Shown here: positions 32,987-41,332 of the stretch, in pieces
Position numbering within the stretch: the first letter of the stretch is position 1
Layout: each line of letters starts with the position of its first letter
From: Flammeovirgaceae bacterium UBA2338
Lineage (GTDB): Bacteria > Bacteroidota > Bacteroidia > Cytophagales > Cyclobacteriaceae
NCBI GenBank assembly: GCA_002344795.1
Contig: DDUM01000031.1
Span: forward strand, 182,892 to 246,891
Direction of reading: 5' to 3'
Length of the DNA: 64,000 nucleotides
The notes under the pieces: generated by a model
Told to the model about the DNA's origin: nothing
Seen by the model: only the letters and a program-made list of their open reading frames with translations
Databases searched by the model: none
Position numbers and translations under genes: made by a program

Positions 32987-34306
32987 ATGGCCGTAGTTCA
33001 GCAAATTTTGTTTTTTATTACCCTGGTCGTTGCTTTCTTTTTTATCTGGAAAAGAGTTGCCAGGATCAAGTCCAACATTCAATTAGGGAAGCAGACACCT
33101 CTTACAGGGGAGACTTCTCAGAGGTGGCGCAATGTGCTTTTGATTGCATTTGGCCAGAAGAAAATGTTTAAAAAAATAATTCCTGCCTTTCTGCATTTTT
33201 GGATTTATGCTGGATTCCTCATTATCAACCTGGAGGTACTGGAATTTATTTTGGATGGGCTATTAGGAACCCATCGCCTGTTTGCTCCGCCACTAGGAGG
33301 CTTATACCCTATACTTATGAACTTCTTTGAGTTTCTGGCTGTGGCAGTTCTTATTTCATGTGTGATTTTTTTGTTCAGAAGAAATATTTTAAGAATTAAA
33401 CGATTCTGGTCTGCCGAGATGACATCGTGGCCTCGCCTTGATGGCAATTTGATCTTGATAATAGAGGTGACTTTAATGTTGGCCATTCTTACGATGAATG
33501 CCTCCGATCAGCTTTTACAATCCAGGGATGAGCACTATGCGCAAACGGGAAGACTATTCTTTAGCTCTTTTTTGATGCCACTTTTTGATGGCCTTAGTAC
33601 CTCTGCTCTGATTGCTTTAGAAAGATTCACATGGTGGTTTCACATCATCGGTATTTTAGGCTTTGCGCTTTATGTAACCTATTCAAAGCATTTGCACATT
33701 TTTCTGGCTTTCCCAAATACCTACTTCTCTAAACTGGAACCAATGGGGCACATCAATAACATGCCCGTAGTGACCACCGAAGTAAAGTCGATGCTTGGTT
33801 TAGCAACATCAGAAACGCCAACAGAAGCACCCGGAAGATTTGGCGCCAAAGATGTCAATGATTTGAGCAGGGTTAATTTGATGGCTGCCTACGCTTGTAC
33901 AGAATGCGGCAGATGTACGGCAGAGTGTCCGGCCAATCTTACCGGGAAAAAACTTTCACCGCGCAAAATCATGATGGACACCCGTGATAGGATGGAGGAA
34001 GTAGGCAAAAGTATTGCTTCCGGAGGGCCCGGATTACAAGACGGAAAATCTTTGCTGGGGGATTACATTACAAAAGAAGAGATCAATGCATGTACCAGTT
34101 GCAATGCCTGTGTTGAGGCTTGTCCGGTGTTGATCAATCCTTTGGAAATCATTTTGGAGATGAGAAGGTATGTGGCGATGGAAGAGTCAGGATCACCGGC
34201 ACAATGGAATGTGATGTTTCAAAATATTGAAACAAATTTTGCGCCATGGAAATTTCCTTCGAGCGACAGGTTCAACTGGGCAGATGAATTAAAATCAAAA
34301 TCATAG
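32987..34306 (+). CDS. Membrane-bound (Fe-S) protein with 2x[4Fe-4S], HdrD/GlpC-like N-terminal half
   Basis: 439 residues. N-terminal membrane helices at about 5-22, 65-85, 105-130, 150-172 and 205-230 (NarI-like arrangement) carry several His residues that could bind heme. Two [4Fe-4S] motifs follow: ACTECGRCTAECPA (about 302) and ACTSCNACVEACPV (about 369). It fits the electron-transfer subunit of heterodisulfide-reductase-like complexes. The catalytic Cys-rich domain is encoded by the next gene, 2 bp downstream. It probably passes electrons between the quinone pool and an unknown thiol or organic acid substrate. No dehydrogenase partner is adjacent. Confidence 0.88.
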   Translation: MAVVQQILFFITLVVAFFFIWKRVARIKSNIQLGKQTPLTGETSQRWRNVLLIAFGQKKMFKKIIPAFLHFWIYAGFLIINLEVLEFILDGLLGTHRLFAPPLGGLYPILMNFFEFLAVAVLISCVIFLFRRNILRIKRFWSAEMTSWPRLDGNLILIIEVTLMLAILTMNASDQLLQSRDEHYAQTGRLFFSSFLMPLFDGLSTSALIALERFTWWFHIIGILGFALYVTYSKHLHIFLAFPNTYFSKLEPMGHINNMPVVTTEVKSMLGLATSETPTEAPGRFGAKDVNDLSRVNLMAAYACTECGRCTAECPANLTGKKLSPRKIMMDTRDRMEEVGKSIASGGPGLQDGKSLLGDYITKEEINACTSCNACVEACPVLINPLEIILEMRRYVAMEESGSPAQWNVMFQNIETNFAPWKFPSSDRFNWADELKSKS

Positions 34307-34308
34307 CA

Positions 34309-35103
34309 ATGAGTGAAAACTATACAGTTCCAACGATGGCTGAAATGGCAGCAAAGAATGAAGCTCCCGAAATTCTTTTTTGGGTAGGCTGTGCCGGCTC
34401 GTTTGATGACAGATACAAGAAAGTAACAAGAGCTTTTGTTAAAATATTGAATACAGTAGGAATAAAGTTTGCTGTACTGGGGCCGGAAGAAAGCTGTACG
34501 GGTGACCCGGCAAGAAGGGCGGGTAATGAGTTTTTGTTTCAAATGCAGGCCATGAGCAACATTACTGTTTTAAATGGTTATAACATTAAAAAGATTGTTA
34601 CCGCATGCCCGCACTGTTTCAACACCATCAAAAATGAATATCCGGAACTGGGAGGCAACTATGAAATGATTCACCACTCCACCTTTCTTCAACAATTAAT
34701 CAACGAAGGTCGGATTAAGATGAAAGAAGGAGGAACTTTTAAGGGGAAGAAAATCACCTACCACGATTCTTGTTATTTGGGTAGGGCCAATGGGGTATAC
34801 GAGGCACCCCGAAAGGTATTGGAGTCATTGGATGCTGATTTGGTAGAAATGAAGCGGAGCCGCTCAAAGGGTTTATGCTGCGGAGGGGGCGGAGCCCAAA
34901 TGTGGAAAGAGCCCGAAAAAGGAAATAAAGATATTAACGTGGAGCGTACAGAGGATGCGCTGCAAACAGGTGCTACTACGGTGGCTGTTGCCTGTCCTTT
35001 CTGCATGACAATGATGAGCGATGGAGTAAAAAATAAAGAGAAGGAGAATAAGGTACAGGTCAAAGATTTGGCTGAACTAATAGCTGAATCACAGGGTTTA
35101 TAA
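34309..35103 (+). CDS. Cysteine-rich CCG-domain Fe-S protein, HdrB/HdrD C-terminal-like
   Basis: 264 residues with two CCG domains. The first has WVGCAGSFDDRY, ESCTGDPARR and ACPHCFNTIKNEYPEL; the second has YHDSCYLGRANGVYEAPRKV, LCCGGGGAQMW and ACPFCMTMMSDGVK. Such domains hold the unusual noncubane [4Fe-4S] centre of heterodisulfide reductases. It is the soluble half of the complex begun by the preceding membrane Fe-S protein. The first domain has TGD where many homologues have a second Cys (CCG), so one cluster site may be degenerate. Confidence 0.88.
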   Translation: MSENYTVPTMAEMAAKNEAPEILFWVGCAGSFDDRYKKVTRAFVKILNTVGIKFAVLGPEESCTGDPARRAGNEFLFQMQAMSNITVLNGYNIKKIVTACPHCFNTIKNEYPELGGNYEMIHHSTFLQQLINEGRIKMKEGGTFKGKKITYHDSCYLGRANGVYEAPRKVLESLDADLVEMKRSRSKGLCCGGGGAQMWKEPEKGNKDINVERTEDALQTGATTVAVACPFCMTMMSDGVKNKEKENKVQVKDLAELIAESQGL

Positions 35104-35121
35104 GAACAAAGTAACAGAGAT

Positions 35122-35622
35122 ATGTTTGTTCCATTCAATGAAATGCCAGATCAGGCCAGAGTTTGGGTTTACCAAATGAACAGAGAGATCTCCGCTTCTG
35201 AGTCAGAGAAAATGGCCGAAGTCATGCAGAATTTTTGTTCACAGTGGCAGGCGCATGGTGCGCCCTTAAAGACTTCTTTTGACATTGTTTACAACCATTT
35301 TTTGATTCTGGCGGTTGATGAAAATGCAGGAGGTGCAAGTGGATGCTCCATTGATGGCTCAGTTCGTATTCTTAAAGATTTGGGAGTTAAGATGGGGCTT
35401 GATTTTTTTTCCAGAACGGAGGTTGCCTTTTTGATAAATGACAAGATCTCACTTTACCCCATGTCGAAATTGAAAGAATTATTTGGTGAAGGAACGCTAA
35501 ACGCGTCAATGACTACGTTTAATAACCTGGTAGCAACCAAAGCAGAATTCCTTCAAAGTTGGAGGATGGTAGCTGCAGATTCATGGCTGGCGAGATATCT
35601 ACCTAAAAGCACGTTAGCCTGA
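35122..35622 (+). CDS. Conserved hypothetical protein downstream of the Fe-S pair
   Basis: 166 residues, soluble, with no signal peptide. Homologues in Bacteroidota follow the same Fe-S gene pair and, as I recall, are often labelled ABC transporter ATPase. This sequence has no Walker A, Walker B or ABC signature, so that label is not supported. Visible features are a helix at about 20-45, a His-bearing strand YNHFLILAVDE, and GGASGCSIDGSVRILKDLG with a single conserved-looking Cys. The conserved position after the two Fe-S genes (18-bp gap) suggests a link to that redox system. Function unknown. Confidence 0.8.
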   Translation: MFVPFNEMPDQARVWVYQMNREISASESEKMAEVMQNFCSQWQAHGAPLKTSFDIVYNHFLILAVDENAGGASGCSIDGSVRILKDLGVKMGLDFFSRTEVAFLINDKISLYPMSKLKELFGEGTLNASMTTFNNLVATKAEFLQSWRMVAADSWLARYLPKSTLA

Positions 35623-35666
35623 GGGCATTTTCTTTTTTGTAATTTTACTTGCTTTTTGATGAGAAT

Positions 35667-37658
35667 ATGAGGTTAGGGGCAGTATCAAGTTTTTTTGCAA
35701 TCATTTTGCTGCTGGGCTGTGGTCCCGAGAAGAAGGCAATGAAATCATTGCGTTTTGGAAAATACCAAAATGTAATCAATTACTATAAGTCAGTTCTGGA
35801 GAAAGATCCCAACAATAGTAAAGCCAACTTTTATGTAGCAGAGTCTTACAGACTATCCAATCGGATTAAGGAGTCAGAGCCATTTTATGCAAAGGCCAAA
35901 GGCCGTGAAGTAAATCGCGATTCAGTTACGCTATTCTACTCTCAGGCGCTAAAGGCAAACGGAAAATATGATGAGGCAAAAGCTCAACTGGAAGACCTTG
36001 TGGTGAGCACCAACGATGAGGACTTTAAGGGACGAGTACAAAGAGAGATCGATGGACTGAATTATATAGATGAGTTATCAAAAAAGCATAGCTACTACAA
36101 GGTGAAAAACCTTGATGCTATTAATACTCCGTTGAGTGAATATTCCCCAGCTTATCTCAATGGTGAATTGTATTTTACTGCAAGTCGTGACGATAGTCGG
36201 ATATACCTGGCTACAGGCACACCCTTTACAAAACTATACAAGGCCCAAACCTCTGGCGCTAATGTAGATTTAAGTACACTGGCTCCCCTTCCTGAAAGAA
36301 TTAACACACCCAATGTGAACGATGGTTGCGTAACTTTTTCACCCGATGGAAGAATAATGATTTTTGCAAAAGGGAATACGGGAAAGAGAAAAGGTAATCC
36401 TGACGTGGATCTGTATATGTCACGATTTAGAAATGGTGAATGGGAAGAACCAAGACAGATCAACATCAACCAACCTGACTCCTGGGAATCCACTCCTGCT
36501 TTTGGTCCCGATGGACGCACGTTGTATTTTTCGTCCAATAGAAAAGGAGGCTTTGGAGGCTTGGATATTTACACCGCACGAATGGATTCCCGAGGCCGTT
36601 TTTCCCGAGTGAGAAACATGGGACCGGATATTAATACTTCTGGTAATGAAACATTCCCTTATGTGAGTGAGAGCAACAAACTTTTCATTGCTTCAGACGG
36701 GCATCCAGGCTATGGCATGTTAGACATGTTTGAAGTGAAAAGAGTAAATGGAAGAAATGTAGTAGAGAATCTGGGGCAACCCATGAATTCAAACAGTGAT
36801 GACTTTGGAATATTTTTATTCAAACCAGACCGAGGGTTCTTTACCTCCAACCGTGATGGAGGAAAAGGAGATGATGATATCTACACCTTCGTCAATGAGG
36901 ATCCCAATTTAAAGGTGGTCAACTACTACCTGGAAGGAATTACCATGACACCAAAAAAAGACAGTACACTGGAAGTGCTGGCCAATACAAAAGTTACGCT
37001 GCTCGATGGCCGGGGGGAGGTAATGCAAGATTTTGTGACTGGAAATGACGGCAAATTTTTATTTCGTGTGTATGAGAACGAAGATTACACACTCGTAGGA
37101 GAGACAGATGGCTACCTGGTAAAGAGGCAGCCCTTCACCACCAAGGGTAAGGCTATTCCGCTTGAATCATTAAAAGAGTTATTGACCAATGTTACATTGG
37201 ACACACTCATGGTGCTTGATAAGTTGGAGAAGAATAAGATTTTTGTGCTTAACAACATCTATTTTGATCTAGACAAATCGGATATCCGCTCAGATGCTGC
37301 AGCTGAACTGGATAAATTAGTTGATCTGCTTACGGATAATCCTGAAATTAAAATTGAGTTAAGCTCGCACACAGATAGTATTGCATCAAACTCTTATAAC
37401 ATTCAGCTTTCGCAACGAAGGGCTGAATCCACAGTGGCATATTTAATTACTAAAGGAATCGCACCGGATCGATTGGTAGCCAAAGGCTATGGAGAAGAAA
37501 AACCTATTGCAAGAAACACTAATCCTGATGGTACGGATAATCCGGCCGGACGTCAGCGCAATCGCAGAACAGAATTTAAAATACTTGAGATCGGAATGAC
37601 CCAGAAAAAGAATTTCGATGAGTTTGATGAGGATAAGTATTTTAAAAATGAAAATTAG
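35667..37658 (+). CDS. OmpA-family lipoprotein with TPR, PD40 propeller and CRD, PorE-like
   Basis: 663 residues from the ATG at 35667 (a TTG at 35649 only lengthens the signal). The lipobox is LLLGC. Domains in order: TPR (about 20-135), a PD40/WD40-like propeller (about 155-405; SPDGRIMIFAKGN, GPDGRTLYFSSNRKGG, FTSNRDGGKGDDDIYTF), a carboxypeptidase-regulatory-like domain (about 420-505; TKVTLLDGRGEVM, DGKFLFRV), and an OmpA C-terminal peptidoglycan-binding domain (about 530-640; YFDLDKSDIRSDAAAELDKL, LSQRRAESTVAYLI, RLVAKGYGEEKP). This exact order is known for PorE, the T9SS lipoprotein that anchors the machine to peptidoglycan. Other Bacteroidota OmpA lipoproteins share it, so the T9SS role is an inference. 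Confidence 0.87.
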   Translation: MRLGAVSSFFAIILLLGCGPEKKAMKSLRFGKYQNVINYYKSVLEKDPNNSKANFYVAESYRLSNRIKESEPFYAKAKGREVNRDSVTLFYSQALKANGKYDEAKAQLEDLVVSTNDEDFKGRVQREIDGLNYIDELSKKHSYYKVKNLDAINTPLSEYSPAYLNGELYFTASRDDSRIYLATGTPFTKLYKAQTSGANVDLSTLAPLPERINTPNVNDGCVTFSPDGRIMIFAKGNTGKRKGNPDVDLYMSRFRNGEWEEPRQININQPDSWESTPAFGPDGRTLYFSSNRKGGFGGLDIYTARMDSRGRFSRVRNMGPDINTSGNETFPYVSESNKLFIASDGHPGYGMLDMFEVKRVNGRNVVENLGQPMNSNSDDFGIFLFKPDRGFFTSNRDGGKGDDDIYTFVNEDPNLKVVNYYLEGITMTPKKDSTLEVLANTKVTLLDGRGEVMQDFVTGNDGKFLFRVYENEDYTLVGETDGYLVKRQPFTTKGKAIPLESLKELLTNVTLDTLMVLDKLEKNKIFVLNNIYFDLDKSDIRSDAAAELDKLVDLLTDNPEIKIELSSHTDSIASNSYNIQLSQRRAESTVAYLITKGIAPDRLVAKGYGEEKPIARNTNPDGTDNPAGRQRNRRTEFKILEIGMTQKKNFDEFDEDKYFKNEN

Positions 37659-37829
37659 CTTCTTTTAATTTTCTTCTTATATCAAGAATACCCCTTTTGG
37701 GGGAGTTGAGTATCAAACAATAATCGTATTTTTATTGTGATCAGGGATCATTTTCAATTGGCGTGTCAATAATTAGTTATTGGACGGGAATTATCTGCCA
37801 AATGCATTGCCCCCATAACCAATTGGTCT

Positions 37830-38768
37830 ATGAAAAAACTCTCTCTTGTTCTGATAATTATTTTATTTCTGGTTTCTTCTTGTAAGGAAGAGGAAGTGCC
37901 GCCACCAGCCACTTTGACTTTTGCAAGTAAGGCAACTGTAGTAGCAGAGAATGATGGTTTGGTCTTAATAACATTAAATCTTGACAAGGCGGCATACCGC
38001 GATATTGTTGTTGACTTTACCATCACAGGATCGGCTCAGCTAGATGTAGATTACGAGACTACCGCAAGTGCAACGATTCGAGAGGGCGCAACCACAGGGG
38101 ATTTGTCAATTACCCTTATTGACGATTCTGATTTTGAGTTTGATCGTGATTTAATTGATTTAGCAGGTATTCTGGGTAAAACATTAGAGATAAGCCTCGC
38201 GCGGATCACAGGCAATGCTTTGCCTTCTGAAAACACGGATGAAATTTCACATCTATTAGTGATAAAAGAAAATGAAGAGGTTGAAAAATCACTAAGCATT
38301 GATTTGTCATGGGATTCAGGAGATGGCACACCTGGAGATGTGGATATGGATTTGGCCCTATTCTTTATTGATCCAGATGATGGCCCTATTTTTTTAGCTG
38401 CGTCTGCTTCGGTGGGGATAGGTTTTGAAAAAATTACCATTGGAACACCAGCTCCAAATGGCATGTACGGTTTGGCATTCCGGTATTATGAAGGAATGTC
38501 TGATAACGTGACTTTTACAGCGAAATTTATTTCACAGAAAGGCACCCTGCCCGGTGGGGTAACCGAGGCCTCTTATGTAGGAGTATATTCCCAGGCCAAT
38601 ATAAATGGTGAAGAAAATAATCCGGTTCACATTGTTCAGACATTTGAAAAGCAAGAATCCGACTATATTACTATTTCTGATATTTCCATTCCTGCTTCGG
38701 GTAGCAGAGGAAAGTGGATGCAGGGTAACGCTCCTGCAAGAGGCTTGTCTTCTGGGGTAGTCTTCTAG
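37830..38768 (+). CDS. Calx-beta-domain lipoprotein
   Basis: 312 residues with a lipoprotein signal (FLVSSC). Residues 30-140 form a Calx-beta domain, with the typical TVVAENDGLVLITLNLDKAA start and DVDYE and EGATTGDLSITLIDDS segments. The rest (about 150-312) contains a second beta-sandwich with acidic patches (DGTPGDVDMDLALFFIDPDD). Such domains bind calcium or mediate adhesion at the surface. The substrate is unknown. It is monocistronic and convergent with purM, 6 bp apart. Confidence 0.75.
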   Translation: MKKLSLVLIIILFLVSSCKEEEVPPPATLTFASKATVVAENDGLVLITLNLDKAAYRDIVVDFTITGSAQLDVDYETTASATIREGATTGDLSITLIDDSDFEFDRDLIDLAGILGKTLEISLARITGNALPSENTDEISHLLVIKENEEVEKSLSIDLSWDSGDGTPGDVDMDLALFFIDPDDGPIFLAASASVGIGFEKITIGTPAPNGMYGLAFRYYEGMSDNVTFTAKFISQKGTLPGGVTEASYVGVYSQANINGEENNPVHIVQTFEKQESDYITISDISIPASGSRGKWMQGNAPARGLSSGVVF

Positions 38769-38774
38769 ATTGGC

Positions 38775-39938
38775 TCAGTAATGAAATTCTCCATTATCAC
38801 TCTTAATGGTCACTCTCTTTTGAGAAAAGGCTGCTACACGTCCGATCACCTGCGCGTCCACACCAAATGATTTAGAAATAGCAATAATCTCATCCGCATA
38901 TTTCTCGCTAAGGTAAATTTCCATGCGGTGTCCCATGTTAAATACTTTGTACATCTCCTTCCAATCTGTTCCAGATTGCTGTTGGATCAGTTTGAAAAGT
39001 GGAGGCGTGGGCAGGAGGTTATCTTTTATGATGTGAAGGTTCTCAATAAAGTGCAACACTTTTGTTTGAGCGCCACCACTACAATGCACCATTCCATGTA
39101 TCTGACTTCGAAGATTTTTTAAAATTTCAATTATTACAGGTGCGTAAGTGCGCGTAGGAGAAAGAACTAACTTACCTACATTAACAGGAGTATCAGGGAT
39201 TGTGTCCGTAAGCTTACAATTTCCACTGTAAATTAAATCCAAAGGGACATTGGGATCAAAGGATTCGGGATACTTATCGCGGTAGATTTTTGAAAACACA
39301 TCGTGACGGGCAGAGGTAAGTCCGTTACTACCCATGCCACCATTGTACTCTTTCTCATAAGTGGCTTGTCCATAGGAAGCCAACCCAACAATGACATCCC
39401 CTGGTTCTATCTTATCATTAGAGATCACCTCACTGCGCTTCATTCGTGCGGTTACAGTACTATCAACAATGATGGTGCGAACCAAATCTCCTACATCCGC
39501 AGTTTCCCCACCAGTACTTCTTATGTTCATTCCATGCTCTCGCAAAGTGGCCAATACCTCTTCAGTGCCATTGATAATTTCTGAAATGATTTCACCCGGG
39601 ATTAAATTCTTGTTGCGGCCAATGGTAGACGAGAGTAAAATATTATCGGTAGCACCTACACATAAAAGGTCGTCCACATTCATAATAATAGCATCTTGGG
39701 CTATTCCTTTCCAGACTGAAAGATCCCCAGTTTCTTTCCAATAGATATAAGCGAGAGATGATTTGGTGCCGGCACCATCGGCATGCATTATTGTGCAGTA
39801 TTCTGGGTCTCCGGCTAGATGGTCTTCTACAATCTTACAAAAGGCATTTGGGTACAAGCCCTTATCCAGCTTGCTGATGGCTTTATGTACATCTTCTTTA
39901 GATGCGGAAACTCCTCTTTGATTGTACCTGTCTGACAT
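38775..39938 (-). CDS. purM: Phosphoribosylformylglycinamidine cyclo-ligase (AIR synthetase)
   Basis: 387 residues, a little longer than E. coli PurM (345). It closes FGAM to AIR with ATP in purine synthesis. The family motifs are ADGAGTKSSLAYIYW (N-terminal), INVDDLLCVGAT-type DD motif (MNVDDLLCVGA), STGGETADVGD and VGLASYGQATYEKEYNGGMGS (nucleotide loop), and the C-terminal NMGHRMEIYL. A Bacteroidota form with minor insertions. It stands alone between converging and diverging neighbours. Confidence 0.93.
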   Translation of the reverse strand: MSDRYNQRGVSASKEDVHKAISKLDKGLYPNAFCKIVEDHLAGDPEYCTIMHADGAGTKSSLAYIYWKETGDLSVWKGIAQDAIIMNVDDLLCVGATDNILLSSTIGRNKNLIPGEIISEIINGTEEVLATLREHGMNIRSTGGETADVGDLVRTIIVDSTVTARMKRSEVISNDKIEPGDVIVGLASYGQATYEKEYNGGMGSNGLTSARHDVFSKIYRDKYPESFDPNVPLDLIYSGNCKLTDTIPDTPVNVGKLVLSPTRTYAPVIIEILKNLRSQIHGMVHCSGGAQTKVLHFIENLHIIKDNLLPTPPLFKLIQQQSGTDWKEMYKVFNMGHRMEIYLSEKYADEIIAISKSFGVDAQVIGRVAAFSQKRVTIKSDNGEFHY

Positions 39939-40005
39939 ATTTTAGATGCTTACAAAAATGCGAATAATACTTGACTCCGGCCTATAGACATGATTACAAT
40001 GAGGA

Positions 40006-40533
40006 CTAAATAGATTTTTTTGCTATCTCCCAAACCACGATGCCCACACAAACAGACACGTTGATGGAATGCTTGGTGCCCGATTGGGGAATTTCGATGG
40101 CTAAATCGGCATGTTCTATTACTTCTTCACTTACCCCATTTACTTCGTTCCCGAAGACAAGGCAATATTTTGCACCATCAATAGGACTGAAATCGTGCAA
40201 TGCCAGACTTTCTGTAGTTTGCTCAATAACAATAATAGTATAACCTTCTGAGCTGAGTTGTTGCGTCAATTCGGATACACTTTTAAAATATTCCCAGTTT
40301 ACAGATTCGGTGGCTCCCAGCGCAGTTTTTTGTATTTCTCGGTGCGGAGGTTGTCCGGTAATTCCGGTTAGAAATATTTTATCTACACGAAAGGCATCTG
40401 CGGTTCTAAAGGCAGACCCAACATTATGGAGGCTCCGCACATTGTCCAGAACAATAACAACGGGAAGTTTGGTGGCGGATTTATACTCTTTAGCAGAAAT
40501 TCTTCCTAACTCTTCTAGTTTTAACTTTTTCAC
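40006..40533 (-). CDS. SpoU/TrmH-family RNA 2'-O-methyltransferase
   Basis: 175 residues from the GTG at 40533 (VKKLKLEELGRISAKEYK, the usual start of this subfamily). The frame stays open to 40644, but that stretch overlaps the divergent gene and its own promoter. SPOUT motifs are visible: VIVLDNVRSLHNVGSAFRTA (motif 1), LVFGNEVNGVSEEVI (motif 2) and IPQSGTKHSINVSVCVGIV (motif 3, the SAM knot). It 2'-O-methylates a tRNA or rRNA nucleotide. A TACTTTTG promoter element ends only 4 bp before the GTG, so the mRNA may be leaderless. Confidence 0.88.
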   Translation of the reverse strand: MKKLKLEELGRISAKEYKSATKLPVVIVLDNVRSLHNVGSAFRTADAFRVDKIFLTGITGQPPHREIQKTALGATESVNWEYFKSVSELTQQLSSEGYTIIVIEQTTESLALHDFSPIDGAKYCLVFGNEVNGVSEEVIEHADLAIEIPQSGTKHSINVSVCVGIVVWEIAKKSI

Positions 40534-40537
40534 ATCG

Positions 40538-40545
40538 CAAAAGTA
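40538..40545 (-). promoter_or_regulatory. TACTTTTG element next to the SpoU-family start codon
   Basis: On the minus strand TACTTTTG (40545-40538) fits TAnnTTTG and is followed by CGAT and the GTG. No clean TTTG at 19-21 bp; a TTG-like ATTG lies 23 bp upstream. Confidence 0.45.
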
Positions 40546-40619
40546 GAATGAAAAAGTTACTTTGGGTTCAATAGCATGATTTTCGTAACTGTAATTTGAA
40601 AAGGCCGTTTCATAATACG

Positions 40620-41279
40620 ATGAAGACAATTCCACTTTTAGCACTTTTGGTTCTTTCGGTGATCAGTACCTATGCTCAGGATCAATGGAAAAATATTTAC
40701 ACCCAAAATGCGTGGGAGGAGCGTGACCAATGGCAAAAAGCGGATGCTATCATTGCCCATTTAAATTTGAAACCGGGAGACAAGGTGGGAGATATCGGTA
40801 GCCATGAAGGCTATATGACCATGAAGCTGACTAAAGTGGTAGGAAGAACAGGGAAAGTCTACGCAGTAGATGTGCAGCAAAATCGATTGGATAAATTGAA
40901 TCGAATCCTAAATGAAGGAGGAATTACAAATGTTACTACCGTAAAAGGCGATTACGACAATCCTCATTTGCCACTTAATACCTTAGACGGAGCCATGATT
41001 ATCGACACCTACCATGAAATGGATGACCACGATGATATGCTGAAGCACATTAAAGCAGCGCTTAAGACAGGAGGGAGGCTGATTATTTGTGAGCCAATTG
41101 CTGCTGATCGCAGAAGTTGGTCAAGGGCAGAGCAGGAGAGGAGGCATGAGTTAGGAATGAACTATGCCTTGGAAGACCTTCAAAAGGCGGGATTCAAGAT
41201 CGTATTCAAGAAAGATCCTTATATCGATCGTGAAAAAATAAAGGGTGATAAAATGTGGTTGATAGTGGCTGAGAAATAA
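40620..41279 (+). CDS. Exported class I SAM-methyltransferase-like protein
   Basis: 219 residues from the ATG at 40620. A TTG at 40596 would place eight basic residues before the signal. The N-terminus (MKTIPLLALLVLSVISTYAQ) is a Sec signal peptide. The rest has the class I methyltransferase fold: motif I GDKVGDIGSHEGYMTMKL (GSHEG instead of GxGxG), YAVDVQQNRLDKL (motif II acidic), DGAMIIDTYHEMDDHDDML (motif IV) and LIICEPIA. SAM is normally not available outside the cytoplasm, so the protein may not be exported, or may use another ligand or act as a fold relative. It is divergent from the SpoU gene. Confidence 0.8.
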   Translation: MKTIPLLALLVLSVISTYAQDQWKNIYTQNAWEERDQWQKADAIIAHLNLKPGDKVGDIGSHEGYMTMKLTKVVGRTGKVYAVDVQQNRLDKLNRILNEGGITNVTTVKGDYDNPHLPLNTLDGAMIIDTYHEMDDHDDMLKHIKAALKTGGRLIICEPIAADRRSWSRAEQERRHELGMNYALEDLQKAGFKIVFKKDPYIDREKIKGDKMWLIVAEK

Positions 41280-41319
41280 TATAATTCCATCATCCCCCTT
41301 GCATCTTGCGCATGGATTT

Positions 41320-41327
41320 TATCTTTG
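41320..41327 (+). promoter_or_regulatory. TATCTTTG element next to the mutS start codon
   Basis: TATCTTTG (41320-41327) fits TAnnTTTG and ends 5 bp before the ATG at 41333. CTTG (41298-41301) serves as -33 with an 18-bp spacer. Confidence 0.5.
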
Positions 41328-41332
41328 CCTCC

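Noticed and set aside
35122..35622. ABC transporter ATPase label
   Set aside because: No Walker A, Walker B or signature motif in the 166 residues.
37691..37738. Short dyads after the PorE-like gene (CCCC/GGGG and ACAATAA/TTATTGT)
   Set aside because: Stems of 4 and 7 bp without a T-run on the needed side; too weak to call a terminator.
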